Source: Spirochaetaceae bacterium
GTDB taxonomy: Bacteria > Spirochaetota > Spirochaetia > SZUA-6 > Bin103
Assembly: GCA_026710565.1 (NCBI GenBank)
Contig: JAPOQV010000545.1
Location: forward strand, 1-15,138
Direction: 5' to 3'
DNA length: 15,138 bases
Notes under the pieces: model-generated
Database searches by the model: none
The model's input: the letters and a program-made list of their open reading frames with translations, nothing else
What the model was told of the DNA's origin: nothing
Position numbers and translations under genes: made by a program
Part shown: one piece after another, positions 14,111 to 15,138 of the stretch
Position numbering within the stretch: position 1 is the first letter of the stretch
Layout: every line of letters begins with the position of its first letter

Positions 14111-14145
14111 TGGACTATACATGATATCAGACATAAAATATCCAC
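14111..14145. promoter_or_regulatory. AT-rich divergent promoter/operator between amidohydrolase and MazEF
   Basis: An abrupt AT-rich patch in a 102-bp divergent gap. ACTATA (14114-14119) read on the minus strand is TATAGT, a good -10 for the amidohydrolase. The overlapping TATACA (14116-14121) or TAAAAT (14134-14139) could serve the antitoxin. TGATATCA (14122-14129) is a perfect 8-bp palindrome, a plausible site for the ribbon-helix-helix antitoxin. -35 boxes are weak in both directions. No Shine-Dalgarno precedes the antitoxin ATG, so its leader is short or absent. Confidence 0.4.
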
Positions 14146-14379
14146 ATGAAAGCCATACAAGTGATGTTCGACGAGGCGCTGCTCGCGCGGCTCGACGCAT
14201 CGGAGGAGGTGCGGCGGGAGGGACGCTCGGCGGTACTGCGGCGGGCCGCGGAGCAGTTCCTGCATCGCATGGAGCAGAGGTCCCTCGATGTCCAGTATCG
14301 GAAAGCCTACGAAGGGGTGGACGTCCTGGGTGAGGAGTTCTCGGGCTGGGAGCACCAAGGCGCGTGGCCCGCGAACTGA
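14146..14379 (+). CDS. MazE-like ribbon-helix-helix antitoxin
   Basis: 77 aa. Residues 1-40 form a ribbon-helix-helix DNA-binding domain: the strand KAIQVMFDEALLARLD, then a helix of EEVRREGRSAVLRRAAEQFL. The C-terminal tail QYRKAYEGVD...GEEFSGWEHQGAWP has the Y-x(3)-Y and W-E-x(3)-A-W-P pattern of antitoxins that wrap around MazF toxins. It overlaps the toxin gene by 16 bases, typical for type II pairs, and most likely represses its own promoter through sites such as TGATATCA just upstream. The symbol is left empty because the fold differs from E. coli MazE (AbrB-type). Confidence 0.85.
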   Translation: MKAIQVMFDEALLARLDASEEVRREGRSAVLRRAAEQFLHRMEQRSLDVQYRKAYEGVDVLGEEFSGWEHQGAWPAN

Positions 14380-14690
14380 AGCGCGGGGAGATCTGGCTCT
14401 ACGCGTTCAAGGCTCCTGACAAACGCCGGCCCGTGTTGATCATCAGCCGGCAGGCGGCACTCCGGTTCCTGCGAACGGCCCTGATCGCTCCCGTCACTTC
14501 GACGATCCATGGTTCTCCGGCCGAGGTGCTGGTCGGAGTCGCCGAGGGCCTCAAGCATCCATCGGCGGTCAATCTCGACCACGTTCAGACGGTGGAGCAG
14601 TCACTCCTGCACCAGTTCATAGGGACCGTCGATGCTGACACCATGCGGCGGGTCTGCCGGGCGCTGGCTGTCGCTACCGGTTGCGCCTGA
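14364..14690 (+). CDS. mazF: MazF/PemK-family endoribonuclease toxin
   Basis: 108 aa from GTG 14364 inside the antitoxin reading region. The PemK/MazF barrel is recognisable from RGEIWLYAF (7-15), then RRPVLIIS (21-28, conserved Arg22-Pro23), ALIAPVTSTI (39-48, Thr45-Ser46) and SAVNLDHVQTV (67-77). Arg22 and Thr45 match the positions used by MazF for RNA cleavage. The loop between the first two strands is short and lacks the usual PxxGxE. Length is normal and the gene looks intact. It cleaves single-stranded mRNA when freed from the antitoxin; cleavage specificity cannot be read from sequence. It is convergent with the 2-hydroxyacid dehydrogenase, 14 bases away. Confidence 0.9.
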   Translation: MARELKRGEIWLYAFKAPDKRRPVLIISRQAALRFLRTALIAPVTSTIHGSPAEVLVGVAEGLKHPSAVNLDHVQTVEQSLLHQFIGTVDADTMRRVCRALAVATGCA

Positions 14691-14704
14691 CCGCCGGCAC
14701 TTCC

Positions 14705-15138
14705 TCAGAATCCGGCGCGCTTGTCGACGATGTTCTCAAGCGGCTGGCCCGTGAGGTAGCGCTCGAGCTGTTCCAGCGCGAAGGCATGGACCTCCGCCGG
14801 CCGATGCTGCGAGTAGCCGGCGCGGTGCGGGGTCAACACCAGGTTGGGCGTCGTCCAGAGCGGGCTGTCGTCCGGCACCGGCTCCTCCTCGCACACGTCC
14901 AGCCCCGCTCCCGCGATATTGCCGGCATGCAGGGCAGCCATCAGCGCCGGCTCGTCGATGATGCCGCCGCGGCTGACGTTGACCAGGTAGGCGGGCCGGG
15001 TCATGCGACCCAGCCCGTCGGCGCCGATCAGGTGGTACGTCTCCGGAAGCAGCGGGCAGGGGACCGCCACCGCCTCGGCGCGCTCAAGGAAGGAGGGGAG
15101 GCTCTCCCGCGTCGGCGGCAGGAACTCGTCGACGCCCC
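14705..15138 (-). CDS. D-isomer-specific 2-hydroxyacid dehydrogenase, 3' part only
   Basis: 144 codons are visible; the 5' end lies beyond the right edge and the first full codon starts at 15136. This is the C-terminal part of the NAD-binding domain plus the return to the catalytic domain. The frame opens with GVDEFLPPTRESLPSFLERA, continues AVAVPCPLLPETYHLI, and carries the catalytic signature LVNVSRGGIIDE (Arg), GLDVCEEEP (Glu of the Arg-Glu-His triad) and LTPHRAGYS (His). It ends with a helix ending in LENIVDKRAGF. It reversibly reduces 2-oxo acids with NAD(P)H; glycerate/hydroxypyruvate or phosphoglycerate types are all possible. It could draw on 2-oxo acids from the aldolase, though it is a separate transcription unit in this window. 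Confidence 0.92.
   Translation of the reverse strand, partial: GVDEFLPPTRESLPSFLERAEAVAVPCPLLPETYHLIGADGLGRMTRPAYLVNVSRGGIIDEPALMAALHAGNIAGAGLDVCEEEPVPDDSPLWTTPNLVLTPHRAGYSQHRPAEVHAFALEQLERYLTGQPLENIVDKRAGF

Noticed and set aside
1..15138. tRNA, rRNA, CRISPR arrays, transposases, phage integrase
   Set aside because: Looked for cloverleaf-like segments, regularly spaced direct repeats longer than 20 bases and DDE/integrase motifs; none seen by eye.

Overview
This window comes from a GC-rich bacterium. The gene content is a TroABCD-type metal ABC transporter, a phytanoyl-CoA dioxygenase-like enzyme, an HpcH/HpaI aldolase, a COG3964-type amidohydrolase, an Uma2-family remnant and a MazEF pair. 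That mix resembles genomes of GC-rich environmental bacteria, possibly marine or host-associated. A high-GC spirochaete is one guess, because of the Tro-type operon, but it is weak: no rRNA or other phylogenetic marker is present.

Layout. (1) Bases 1-717 hold decayed minus-strand coding sequence: an Uma2-family pseudogene with an internal out-of-frame deletion, running off the left edge, and a second unassigned frameshifted remnant. (2) Bases 718-2420 hold a tight two-gene plus-strand module of lower GC than its surroundings: a COG4637-like AAA/ABC ATPase and a DUF4276 (TOPRIM-like) protein overlapping by GTGA. This arrangement recalls ATPase plus TOPRIM defence systems. (3) Three 13-bp tandem units precede a phytanoyl-CoA dioxygenase-like gene whose iron-ligand motif reads H-x-G instead of H-x-D. 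(4) Bases 3435-7599 are a minus-strand operon, in order of transcription: HpcH/HpaI aldolase, metallophosphoesterase fused to a PQQ-like beta-propeller, and M20 metallopeptidase. (5) Divergent from it, bases 7743-11897 are a four-gene metal transporter operon (lipoprotein, ATPase, permease, permease) in which every junction is a 4-nt GTGA overlap. It has a plausible sigma70-like promoter with an 18-bp palindrome over the predicted start site. The first permease carries a C-terminal DtxR/MntR-like domain with recognisable metal ligands. (6) Bases 11843-14043 are a minus-strand pair: amidohydrolase/deacetylase-family metallohydrolase, then a zinc-less MDR dehydrogenase overlapping the end of the transporter operon tail to tail. 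(7) Bases 14146-14690 are a MazE-like (ribbon-helix-helix) and MazF toxin-antitoxin pair, sharing a compact AT-rich divergent promoter region with the amidohydrolase. (8) The right edge holds the 3' part of a D-2-hydroxyacid dehydrogenase.

How the genes may work together. The aldolase, amidohydrolase, MDR dehydrogenase, 2-hydroxyacid dehydrogenase and M20 peptidase look like scavenging catabolism of small oxo-acid, acyl or peptide substrates. The transporter supplies Mn/Zn/Fe-class metal and may sense it through its own fused domain; several neighbouring enzymes are metal-dependent. The ATPase/DUF4276 module, MazEF and Uma2 remnant are mobile or defence-type accessory DNA. The items most worth following up are the permease-sensor fusion with its palindrome, the ATPase/DUF4276 pair and the H-x-G dioxygenase.
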